Shown: in pieces, positions 1 to 12,500 of the stretch | Layout: every line of letters starts with the position of its first letter | Position numbering within the stretch: the first letter of the stretch is position 1 | Source of the DNA: Arenicola marina | Lineage: Eukaryota > Annelida > Polychaeta > Arenicolidae | Direction: 5' to 3' | Length of the DNA: 64,000 bases | Assembly: GCA_964019135.1 (NCBI GenBank) | Contig: OZ025260.1 | Coordinates: 33,226,254 to 33,290,253 of the forward strand | Translations under genes and position numbers: made by a program | Notes under the pieces: model-generated | The model's input: the letters and a program-made list of their open reading frames with translations, nothing else | What the model was told of the DNA's origin: nothing | The model's database searches: none

Positions 1-171
1 TTATTTTTTTATTTTTTATTTTTTTTCTATCTGTATAGATCTAGTTGTACTTTATGTTAGCATATAAGCTTCGGCTTCTGCTATTGTCAATGTACTATAT
101 GTTTGTTTACCTGCGATGTATACCCTTGATCTTCGGACAATAAACATTATTATTATTATTATTATTATTAG
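1..171 (+). repeat. 3' end of a retroelement-like sequence with (ATT)n tail
   Basis: The plus strand runs through a T-rich start and ends with an AATAAA-type signal (about 140-146) followed directly by an ATT microsatellite to about 171. An AATAAA followed by a short simple repeat is the usual 3' terminus of CR1/L2-type non-LTR elements. No coding part is present, so this is at most a short 5'-truncated tail. It lies in the intron left of the last resolved kinase exon. Confidence 0.35.
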
Positions 172-410
172 ACCCCACGAAAAGGGTCATTGCAGTAAAT
201 GGTCGGCGTGAGTAACACTATGCTTCGGCGAGAGCTATGCTGAAACAATGGCAGAACGACTCGATGTTTGACCGTTGGACACGTGGTACATGACAAGATG
301 ATTGCTCCACATGGTCTGTCAGTAAATGACGCGTGACGTACCATTGACGTGCGCGTGACGTACGCGTGACATAGGCGTGACGTACGCGTGACGTACGTGC
401 AAAAACCTAC

Positions 411-556
411 CTCTTGCTGGTGAAGATGCTCGAGGCCACGAGACACATCGGTGCAGAAGTTGATCATCTCATCCTCGTCGTCGGCAGTCGGGTTGCTGTG
501 CTTCTTCAACCAGTCCTTTAGGCTTTCATCGCAGTACTCCAGCAGCAAGGTCTTAC
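411..556 (-). CDS. Receptor kinase exon 18: hinge and alpha-D/E region
   Basis: 146 nt, phase 1-0. The acceptor is CACTGGCAG and the donor AGAG|GTAGGT. It encodes the hinge KTLLLEYCDESLKDWL and the alpha-E segment FCTDVSRGLEHLHQQE that precedes the HRD loop. The catalytic loop exon lies to the left of the window. Confidence 0.85.
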
Positions 557-3500
557 CTGCCAGTGACAACACAGACGTGCAGACAGCGCCCAGAGCATCA
601 ATTCATTAATCGCTCGTTAGTTAAGGCCAAGAAAACACATTTTTACTTCAAAGTGGAAACCATTTTCATCTTTTCCAGCAAAGTTGAGTCAAAGTCCTTC
701 AATGAATGGCAAGAACGACCGACCGATAGATCAGATTATATAATATTTTAATTACAGTTTCCGGTAAGGAAGCACGACCTGACGAGGTAAGGTATGCCCT
801 GCACAACATGACCAAAAGACCCGAGCGAGCATGCCGCACTCACGTGCCATGACCGCCCCCATGAAGTTGACGAGGTTGGGGTGTGGTTCGATTCCGTGAG
901 CCATGAAGTTCATCTTGGCCACCATCAATAGTGCGTCGTCCGCAGTGTGGCGCTCTGTAAAAATACCACAAATTAATACGGTGCACAAATAACTAATGAA
1001 TATATATGTATATATTTAAAGAATAAAACATGTTTTCACTAAATGCAATATGTATCTTTAAAATTTTGACATATTGTTTATATAATTATATATTATATTT
1101 ATTATACATAATTACATTTATTATACAAATTTATATTTATATTTAAATAAAAAATTCTTTCGTTTTTATTACCATATATTTGTGTTAAACCTGCACACTA
1201 TTGCTTGTTACCATATTACACATTGCAATAATACATATTACAATATTACATATTGTATATAACATATTACATGATACAGAATTCTATAAACCGATCCCCT
1301 AGGTCCGTACGTTTCAGGGTCTTGGCAGCCACCGTCGTACGCTCCCCTTTCTCCTCCAAGATTCCGATGTGGACGTCGGCGAACTTGCCGTGTACCAGGA
1401 CTTTTCCCAGCGTGAAGCGATCGCTGGAGTGCTTCCAGCTGGCCCCGGGATCGGTCTCCATGGCGCTGTAGAAGTAGATGTCATCCTCATCGCCGGTCAG
1501 GGCCGGGCGGGAGACGAAGTTCACCGAGGGGCGCTGAGGGAACACGGAACACAACTCTTCAGCTATGGAAAGCCTAAGCGGTAGTTGGTTAATGAACTAT
1601 TTCATTAACGGTGGACAATTAATTAAGTAGTTAATATGTCAATGAGTTTATAGTCAATTAAAGTGCCAACGAATTAATGGTCAATTAAATTGTCGATGAA
1701 TTACTAGTCAATTAAATTGTTAATGAACTACGAGTCAATTAGAATGTCAATGAATTACTAGTCAGCTAAATTGTCAATGACTTACTAGTCAATTATTTTT
1801 TCAATTGATTAATAGCCAATTAAAATGTCCGTCAAATCAAAACAAATTAATGTGTCAATTAATAGATAATTAATTATTGCCTTAATTGAGCACTTAATTT
1901 TCAGCCATTAAAGTGCCAACGAATTAATGGTCAATTAAATTGTCGATGAATTACTAGTCAATTAAATTGTTAATGAACTACGAGTCAATTAGAATGTCAA
2001 TGAATTACTAGTCAGCTAAATTGTCAATGACTTACTAGTCAATTATTTTTTCAATTGATTAATAGCCAATTAAAATGTCCGTCAAATCAAAACAAATTAA
2101 TGTGTCAATTAATAGATAATTAATTATTGCCTTAATTGAGCACTTAATTTTCAGCCAGCTATAAATTAAACATGTTGTGGCATTATGAGAGGTTATTTAA
2201 CGCAACCATCATAAGTTAAGTAACACGGTTGCTAATTTCGCCTCGCTCATTCATCGACCAACTATCATTAGGGGATTCCAGGCATTTACGTTAAACAAAT
2301 TTAACATAAGAACAAGACATTGACATCTTTGTTTTCTCTGATAATAAATGCATCATGCTTGTGACCACATTACAATTCATGCAACGGGCGAAGCACGTGG
2401 AACGCATTGTTCATATGTATGCCACCGACGCGCGAATGAAAGTTGCGCCACCTAGCGAGTGCCAGCGCCACCTAGCGAGTGTGATTGCTGACCATGGTGT
2501 ATCTGTTTGTCGCCTCCAGCTTGGCGCCTCTCTCCCAATCCAGATCGTCCGAGGCGGTCGGGTGGTGGGTGAAGCGATTCACGATGTCGCTCCGGATGGT
2601 CCGGGCTCTCGTTCGGATGTTCTCCGGGATCGGATCCTTGTGAGCTCGAATCCGGAGCAGGATGAACACCACCACCAGGATAATCAGGATCAGCAGCAAC
2701 ACACCTGCGTGGCGGCAGATCGGGATCTCATTAACACCCCATTAACATCTCATTAACATCTCATTATCGCTTTGGTTCGTAATATGTAATACTCGTTCTG
2801 CATTGCACGACGAAAAACAAAACAAATATTATCAACACTATATTCCAAGCATTCTTAAATATATTATTGATAGGAATGCAGAACGGGTGATACTTTGAGA
2901 TGGTATAGTCTACACGCTTAGAGTTAATATAGCATCAACTTGTGAATCATGATATCAGATGGTTTTTGTTTTGAGAAGGTTGGTTTAACCAAGGTCTGAG
3001 GTTCAATCACTTCGCGAAGTGATCCGGCATGTCTATGTAGAAGGGTGGAAGGTTAGAAAAGAAATGAATTGAATTGGTGTTTTAGGGCTAAACTGGGCCA
3101 AGGAACCTCCCGAGACAATGAATGATGAATGGATGAAACATGCCCCAGATTAGGTGCCCGGGCCTAGATTTTAGCCCAGGACCTATTGATGTGTCGTCTT
3201 TTGCGTTAACAACTACTTCAAGGGAGCTCGCTGTGGAAGGTTGGATTACTTACCGATTACAATGCCAACAATGCCTCCCGTTGACAAACCATCTGGAAAC
3301 GCCAAAGACAATAAAGAAACCAGACATAATAAAGAAATTAGAATGTCACATGTGAGGGCGGGGTGTTATAACCTATAGCTATAGATTTATTGTCACAACG
3401 AGCACACGTTTTTTTACGACTAAAACGATTTACAAAACGTGGCTTATCAAATAGCGAACGGTGGAAATGAAACCAAATGTTTCTTACAGCGACTTGCAAT

Positions 3501-6500
3501 TACTTCTGGTGTCGTGGTAGTTTATACGCGACCCTATTCGCCAGATGGCGACACCGTAATAACCAGTTCAACAATATCTGCCGCCCTCTAGCAAATCATC
3601 TCGTCATTAATTGATGAATGTGCTTCTATCTTGTGGGCCATTTCGTAAAATATTGCAACAATACCGATGTCAACGACGACAGGATACAGGCTGCCTGGGG
3701 GGAAGGGTGGGGGTGGGGGTGGGGGGGGGCCCTACATATAGTTACTAGGTATATACATATGAGCTGCCCAAATGACCCGTTTTTCGTCTTTTTTCTCCCA
3801 ATCTTCCCTCGGAGCAGAAATTTACAATTTCCTAAAGTTTTATCACAATTACAGCTCTTAACTATATATTTCAATTGATATCGAAAGTGTTAAATCAATT
3901 AACCTACATTGCCATGACAGTCAGTATCTATCTTTGATGCTCTCTCACTTACTACAAAATATCTCCATATGCCCCCCCCCCCCCCCCACCCCCCACGGGA
4001 CCGTGGTGCAGACAGTCAGTGGCATGCAAGTTATTCTTACAGGGTGGTGTTGGTCCCTGTGCCGTAACGAAGGGAAGGATGTACTCTTCCCCAGGCTGCA
4101 TGAACACCCCATTCTTCTGGTTGTTGTATTCGATATACGCCGTCAGGAGGTACTCGTGTGTCGGTAGGAGACCTTCTACGATGACTTCAGTCGTGTTACT
4201 GCCTACCGTCGCGTGGCGCGCATTGTAGGACGTCGAGACGCCTTCCACTTGGAATACCACCGACATGATCTCATAGCAACTCTCGTTGTAACGCCACGAG
4301 AATCTCACGCCGAAGCCCCAGTTCTCCATCAGGCGTACGTCCTCCGGGGCTGGGACTGTGGGGGGTGGGGGCAGAGCCAGAGGTACATGTATATAGACCG
4401 GGAATTACACACCGAGAGATACGCACCGAGAGATATACGCCGAGACGTACACACCCAGATACACACCGAGAGATACACACCGAGATACACCGAGAGATAC
4501 ACACACAGATACACACCGATAGATAAACACCGACATACACACCGAGAGATACACACCGAGAGATATACGCCGAGACGTACACACCCAGATACACACCGAG
4601 AGATACACACCGAGATACACACCGAGAGATACACACACAGATACACACCGATAGATAAACACCGATATACACACCGAGAGATACACACATCAAGTGATAC
4701 ACACCGAGAGATACACACCGGAAAGATACACACCGAGAGATACACATCGAGAGATACACATCGAGAGATACACATCGAGAGATACACACCCAGAGATGTA
4801 CACCCAGAGATACACACCCAGATACAGACCCAGATACACACCGAGAGATACACACTAAGAGATACACATCGAGAGATACACATTGAGAGATACACACCGA
4901 GAGATACACATCGAGAAATACACATCCAGACACACACCGAGAGATACACATCGAGAGATACACATCAAGAGATAAACAAAGAGATACGCACCGAGACACA
5001 CACCGAGAGATACACACCGAGAGATACACATCGAGAAATACACATCCAGACACACACCGAGAGATACACATCGAGAGATACACATCAAGAGATAAACAAA
5101 GAGATACGCACCGAGATACACACCGAGAGATACACACCAAGAGATACACATGGAGAGATACATACCGGGAGATACACATCGAGAGATACACAACGAGAGA
5201 TACACACCGGGAGATACACATCGAGAGATACATACCGCGACATACACACCGAGAGATACACACCGAGAGATACACAACGAGAGATACACACCGGGAGATA
5301 CACTTCGAGAGATACACACCGGGGAAAAACACGATGTGAGATACACATCGAGAGATACACACCTACAAATACACATCGAGAGATAGCCACGGAGATACAC
5401 ACCGAGAGATACACGCCCAGAGATACATATCGAGAGATACACAATGAGAGCTACACACCCAGAAATATACGCCCAGAGATAAAGACCCAGACACACACCG
5501 ACAGATACACACCTGGAGATACACATCGTGAGATACACATCGTGAGATACACACCGAGAGATACACACCGAGAGATACACATTGAGAGATAGCCACAGAG
5601 AGATACACACCGAGAGTTACACACCGAGAGATACACACCAAGAGATACAAACCGGACGATACACATCGAGAGATACACACCGAGAGATACACACCGAGAG
5701 ATACACATCGAGAAATACACACCCAGACACACACCGAGAGATACACATCGAGAGATACACATCAAGAGATAAACAAAGAGATACGCACCGAGACACACAC
5801 CGAGAGATACACACCGAGAGATACACATCGAGAAATACACACCCAGACACACACCGAGAGATACACATCGAGAGGTACACATCAAGAGATAAACAAAGAG
5901 ATACGCACCGAGATACACACCGAGAGCTACACACCAAGAGATACACATCGAGAGATAAATACCGCGACATACACACCGAGCGATACACACCGAGAGATAC
6001 ACAACGAGAGATACACACCGAGAGATACACATCGAGAAATACATACCGCGACATACACACCGAGAGATACACACCGAGAGATACACACCAAGAGATACAC
6101 ATCGAGAGATAAATACCGCGACATACACACCGAGAGATACACACCGAGAGATACACAACGAGAGATACACACCGGGAGATACACTTCGAGAGATACACAC
6201 CGGGGAAAAACACATTGTGAGATACACATCGAGAGATACACACCTACAAATACACATCGAGAGATAGCCACGGAGATACACACCGAGAGATACACACCGA
6301 GAGATACACACCGAGAGATACACATCGAGAAATACACACCCAGACACACACCGAGAGATACACATCGAGAGATACACATCAAGAGATAAACAAAGAGATA
6401 CGCACCGAGATACACACCGAGAGATATACATCGAGAAATACACACCCAGACACACACCGAGAGATACACATCGAGAGGTACACATCAAGAGATAAACAAA

Positions 6501-9500
6501 GAGATACACACCGAGACATACACACCGAGAGATACACACCGAGAGATACACAAAGAGAGATACACACCGAGAGATACACATCGAGAAATACATACCGCGA
6601 CATACACACCGAGAGATACACACCGAGAGATACACACCAAGAGATACACATCGAGAGATAAATACCGCGACATACACACCGAGAGATACACACCGAGAGA
6701 TACACAACGAGAGATACACACCGGGAGATACACTTCGAGAGATACACACCGGGGAAAAACACATTGTGAGATACACATCGAGAGATACACACCTACAAAT
6801 ACACATCGCGAGATAGCCACGGAGATACACACCGAGAGATACACACCGAGAGATACACACCCAGAAATATACGCCCAGAGATAAAGACCCAGACACACAC
6901 CGACAGATACACACCTGGAGATACATATCGTGAGATACACACCGAGAGATTCACACCGAGAGATACACATTGAGAGATAGCCACAGAGAGATACACACCG
7001 AGAGATACACATGGACAGATACACACCGAGAGATACAGACCGAGAGATACACACCGAGAGATACACACCAAGAGATACATATCGAGAGATACACACCGAG
7101 AGATACACACCCAGAAATATACGCCCAGAGATAAAGACCTAGACACACACCGACAGATACACACCTGGAGATACATATCGTGAGATACACAACGAGAGAT
7201 TCACACCGAGAGATACACATTGAGAGATAGCCACAGAGCGATACACACCGAGAGTTACACATGGACAGATACACATTGAGAGATAGCCACAAAGAGATAC
7301 ACACCAGAAGATACACATCGAGAGATACATACCGAAAGATACACATTGACAGATAGCCACGGAGAGATACATACCCAGATGCACGCCGAGAGATACACAC
7401 CGATAGATACACATCAAAGGATACAGACGAGTTACAAGTATTTTACAACATAGAAAATAGGGCTGACTATTGTCGTATAATATGTTATATGATGCGCTCT
7501 TCCAAGCAACTAATCATCACGAAAAAATCCGACTTGACAATGAAGCATTGCAGTTTGAACATGTGTTATACTTACATTCATTCATTCCGCGCAGATCCGT
7601 CAGGACCCCAAGCTGAAACACATTGAGGGGTCTGACTTCAGCAGCAACATTAGGTGCTTTAGTCATAACATGACAACGCGTTGGTATACATGCAGCATCA
7701 TCAATACCATATGCAACAATATCAAACTGGGCCGAGCGTGAAATATATAGATTTATCACTAAAGCCGATAATGTATTAATAATTCCAGAAAATATCAACA
7801 ATGCCAATCGCTATATGCATGTCTGCATAGAAACCTGCTATTTACAGCTGATTACGCAATTTGCACACGTATGTGTCAGTTTATTTTTGATAGCCTCATT
7901 GACATGGGGATCAAACAAGACTGGGAAAGACCCGAAATAGAACGGATAGAGCGACCTGGCATTAATATTTACCTCTGTCTGTTAATACAAAATCTCATTC
8001 CAGGTGATTAACGGCGTTATTTTGTGTGCCCTCAACGTCAGTGCGAACTATTGTTTCATCATTAAACTCATCACTACGATAGTCTAACCGTGAACCATAA
8101 CATGCAACAGGGTCAACTCTACCACAGATTGAACGGAGATATCAATCATACGGATTTGCTTCTGGCCGTGGATGGAGATTTTTGTCACGTTGGTCTATGG
8201 AAGGTTTCTATTTACCGGGTACTCGAATCCTGTCTGAAGTCGGGCCCGGTTGAAAACTTGACCTTCAATCTTAAGCTTCCTCCCTATGTGGTACCGAAGC
8301 CAACAATTATTGACGAACACCTCTTGTGGACTCTCGTAACACTCTTTGAAATTTGTGCAGATACAGTCAGGCGACGTTAGGCACTCGGCGGGTGTCTGAA
8401 ACAGTAACAGAGTAACGGTTTTCATAACGATAGACTTAGTAACTATGGCGACACTATCGTTGACCATAATGGATTGATAAGCAGCTACAACAGCCGTTGT
8501 GACGGACGAAGCGGCTCTACCAAACGGTACTCTGACTCACAGTTTGTACCAAACGGCCCTATGACTCACCTTCTGTACCAGGCGGCCCTGTGACTCACCT
8601 TCTGTACCAGACGGCCCGCTGACTCACCTTCTGTACCAGGCGGCCCTGTGACTCACCTTCTGTACCAGGCGGCCCTCTGACTCACCTTCTGTACCAGACG
8701 GCCCTGTGACACAACTTCTGTACCAGGCGGCCCTGTGACTCACCTTCTGTACCAGGCAGCCCTGTGACACAACTTCTGTACCAGGCGGCCCTCTGACTCA
8801 CCTTCTGTACCAGACGGCCCTCTGACTCACCTTCTGTACCAGGCAGCCCTCTGACTCACCTTCTGTACCAGGCAGCCCTCTGACTCACCTTCTGTACCAG
8901 GCGGCCCTGTGATTCACCTTCTGTACCAGACGGCCCTCTGACTCACCTTCTGTACCAGGCGGCCCTCTGACTCACCTTCTGTACCAGACGGCCCTCTGAC
9001 TCACCTTCTGTACCAGGCGGCCCTGTGACTCACCTTCTGTACCAGACGGCCCTCTGACTCACCTTCTGTACGAGGCGGCCCTGTGACTCACCTTCTGTAC
9101 CAGGCGGCCCTGTGATTCACCTTCTGTACCAGACGGCCCTGTGATTCACCTTCTGTACCAGGCGGCCCTGTGACTCACCTTTTGCACCAGGCGGCCCTGT
9201 GACTCACCTTCTGTACCAGGCAGCCCTCTGACTCACCTTCTGTACCAGACGGCCCTCTGACTCACCTTCTGTACCAGGCGGCCCTGTGATTCACCTTCTG
9301 TACCAGACGGCCCTGTGACTCACCTTTTGCACCAGGCGGCCCTGTGACTCACCTTCTGTACCAGGCAGCCCTCTGACTCACCTTCTGTACCAGACGGCCC
9401 TCTGACTCACCTTCTGTACCAGGCGGCCCTGTGACTCACCTTCTGTACCAGGCGGCCCTGTGATTCACCTTCTGTACCAGACGGCCCTGTGACTCACCTT

Positions 9501-12500
9501 CTGTACCAGACGGCCCTCTGACTCACCTTCTGTACCAGGCGGCCCTCTGACTCACCTTCTGTACCAGACGGCCCTGTGACTCACCTTCTGTACCAGGCGG
9601 CCCTCTGACTCACCTTCTGTACCAGACGGCCCTCTGACTCACCTTCTGTACCAGACGGCCCTGTGACTCACCTTCTGTACCAGGCGGCCCTGTGACTCAC
9701 CTTCTGTACCAGACGGCCCTCTGACTCACCTTCTGTACCAGGCGGCCCTGTGACTCACCTTCTGTACCAGACGGCCCTCTGACTCACCTTCTGTACCAGA
9801 CGGCCCTGTGACTCACCTTCTGTACCAGACGGCCCTCTGACTCACCTTCTGTACCAGACGGCCCTGTGACTCACCTTCTGTACCAGGCGGCCCTGTGATT
9901 CACCTTCTGTACCAGACGGCCATCTGACTCACCTTCTGTACCAGACGGCCCTGTGACTCACCTTCTGTACCAGGCGGCCCTGTGACTCACCTTCTGTACC
10001 AGACGGCCCTCTGACTCACCTTCTGTACCAGACGGCCCTGTGACTCACCTTCTGTACCAGGCGGCCCTGTGATTCACCTTCTGTACCAGACGGCCCTCTG
10101 ACTCACCTTCTGTACCAGGCGGCCCTGTGATTCACCTTCTGTACCAGACGGCCCTCTGACTCACCTTCTGTACCAGGCGGCCCTGTGACTCACCTTCTGT
10201 ACCAGGCGGCCCTGTGATTCACCTTCTGTACCAGACGGCCCTGTGACTCACCTTTTGCACCAGGCGGCCCTGTGACTCACCTTCTGTACCAGGCAGCCCT
10301 CTGACTCACCTTCTGTACCAGACGGCCCTCTGACTCACCTTCTGTACCAGGCGGCCCTGTGACTCACCTTCTGTACCAGACGGCCCTCTGACTCACCTTC
10401 TGTACCAGGCGGCCCTGTGACTCACCTTCTGTATCAGGCGGCCCTGTGATTCACCTTCTGTACCAGACGGCCCTCTGACTCACCTTCTGTACCAGACGGC
10501 CCTCTGACTCACCTTCTGTACCAGACGGCTCTCTGACTCACCTTCTGTACCAGGCGGCCCTGTGACTCACCTTCTGTACCAGACGGCCCTCTGACTCACC
10601 TTCTGTACCAGACGGCCCTCTGACTCACCTTCTGTACCAGACGGCCCTCTGACTCACCTTCTGTACCAGACGGCCCTGTGACTCACCTTCTGTACCAGGC
10701 GGCCCTGTGATTCACCTTCTGTACCAGACGGCCATCTGACTCACCTTCTGTACCAGACGGCCCTGTGACTCACCTTCTGTACCAGGCGGCCCTGTGACTC
10801 ACCTTCTGTACCAGACGGCCCTCTGACTCACCTTCTGTACCAGACGGCCCTGTGACTCACCTTCTGTACCAGGCGGCCCTGTGATTCACCTTCTGTACCA
10901 GACGGCCCTCTGACTCACCTTCTGTACCAAGCGGCCCTGTGATTCACCTTCTGTACCAGACGGCCCTCTGACTCACCTTCTGTACCAGGCGGCCCTGTGA
11001 CTCACCTTCTGTACCAGACGGCCCTGTGACTCACCTTCTGTACCAGGCGGCCCTCTGACTCACCTTCTGTACCAGACGGCCCTCTGACTCACCTTCTGTA
11101 CCAGACGGCCCTGTGACTCACCTTCTGTACCAGGCAGCCCTCTGACTCACCCTCTGTACCAGGCGGCACTCTGACTCACCTTCTGTACCAGACGGCCCTG
11201 TAACTCACCTTCTGTAACAGACGGCCCTGTGACTCACCTTCTGTTCCAGGCGGCCCTGTGACTCACCTTCTGCACCAGGTGTCCCTGTGACGCACCTTCT
11301 GTACCAGGCGGCCCTGCGACTCACTTTCTCTACCAGGCGGCACTGTGACTCACCTTCTGTACCAGACGGCCCTGTGACTCACCTTCTGTGCCAGGCGGCC
11401 CTGTGACTCACCTTCTGTACCAGGCGGCCCTCTGACTCACCTTCTGTACCAGGCGGCTCTGTGACGCACCTTCTGTAACATACGGCCCTGTGACTCACCT
11501 TCTGTACCAGGCGGCCCTGTGACTCACCTTCTGTACCAGACGGCCCTGTGAGTCACCTTCTGTACCAGACGGCCCTGTGACTCACCTTCTGTACCAGGCG
11601 GCTCTGTGACTCACCTTCCGTAACAGATGGCCCTGTGACTCACCTTCTGTACCAGGCGGCCCTCTGACTCACCTTCTGTACCAGATGGCCCTGTGACTCA
11701 CCTTCTGTACCAAGCGGCCCTGTGATTCACCTTCTGTACCAGACGGCCCTAAGACTCACCTTCTGTGCCAGGCGGCCCTGTGACTCACCTTCTGTACCCG
11801 GCGGCCCTCTGACTCACCTTCTGTACCAGGCGGCCCTCTGACTCACCTTCTGTACCAGGCGGCCCTCGGACTCACCTTCTGTACCAGGCGGCCCTCTGAC
11901 TCACCTTCTGTACCAGGCGGCCCTCGGACTCACCTTCTGTACCAGGTGTCCCTGTGACTCACCTTCTGTACCAGGCGGCCCTCTGACTCACCTTCTGTAC
12001 CAGGCGGCCCTGGTGGACGCTGGAGATGAGTGTTTCCGGGTTCTGGTCGCTGGTGACGTCCACTATGTCGTATTCTATGGTGTGAATGCCGCCGAAATTG
12101 TCATCCGTGTAGACATCCAGCCTGAAAGTGTGTTATATAGTAAATGGCAGGGTAAGTGAATGTTTTATTTAAAATAATAAAATCCTCAAAATATATGAAA
12201 TATGAATATAAAAACCAAGAATGGAATAAGGGCATGTAAGGAACATAGATTGTATTGGTTACTGGCAACTTTAATTCACGCAGCTTGTATTATTTAATTG
12301 AGACGTAATTAACATAGACTGCATTGAATAATGGAGACGTAATTAATATACCGCATTGAAAAATGGCTGTTTTAATACGCATATATTGTATTGCTTAAAG
12401 GAGACATTTATTTTCAGATAGATTGTGTTGATTAGTGGAAACTTTAATCAGAAATATTGCATTGATTAACGGAAACTTTAATTCAGATAGACTGTATTAA

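Noticed and set aside
4213..7417. Very long open frames (up to about 490 codons) on both strands
   Set aside because: They are translations of the 14-bp GAGAGATACACACC array. The peptides are simple cycles with no domain, and the region lies inside an intron of the kinase gene.
8490..12011. CRISPR-like array of 29-bp repeats
   Set aside because: Units are directly adjacent with no unique spacers, the host is eukaryotic, and the array starts at an exon end.
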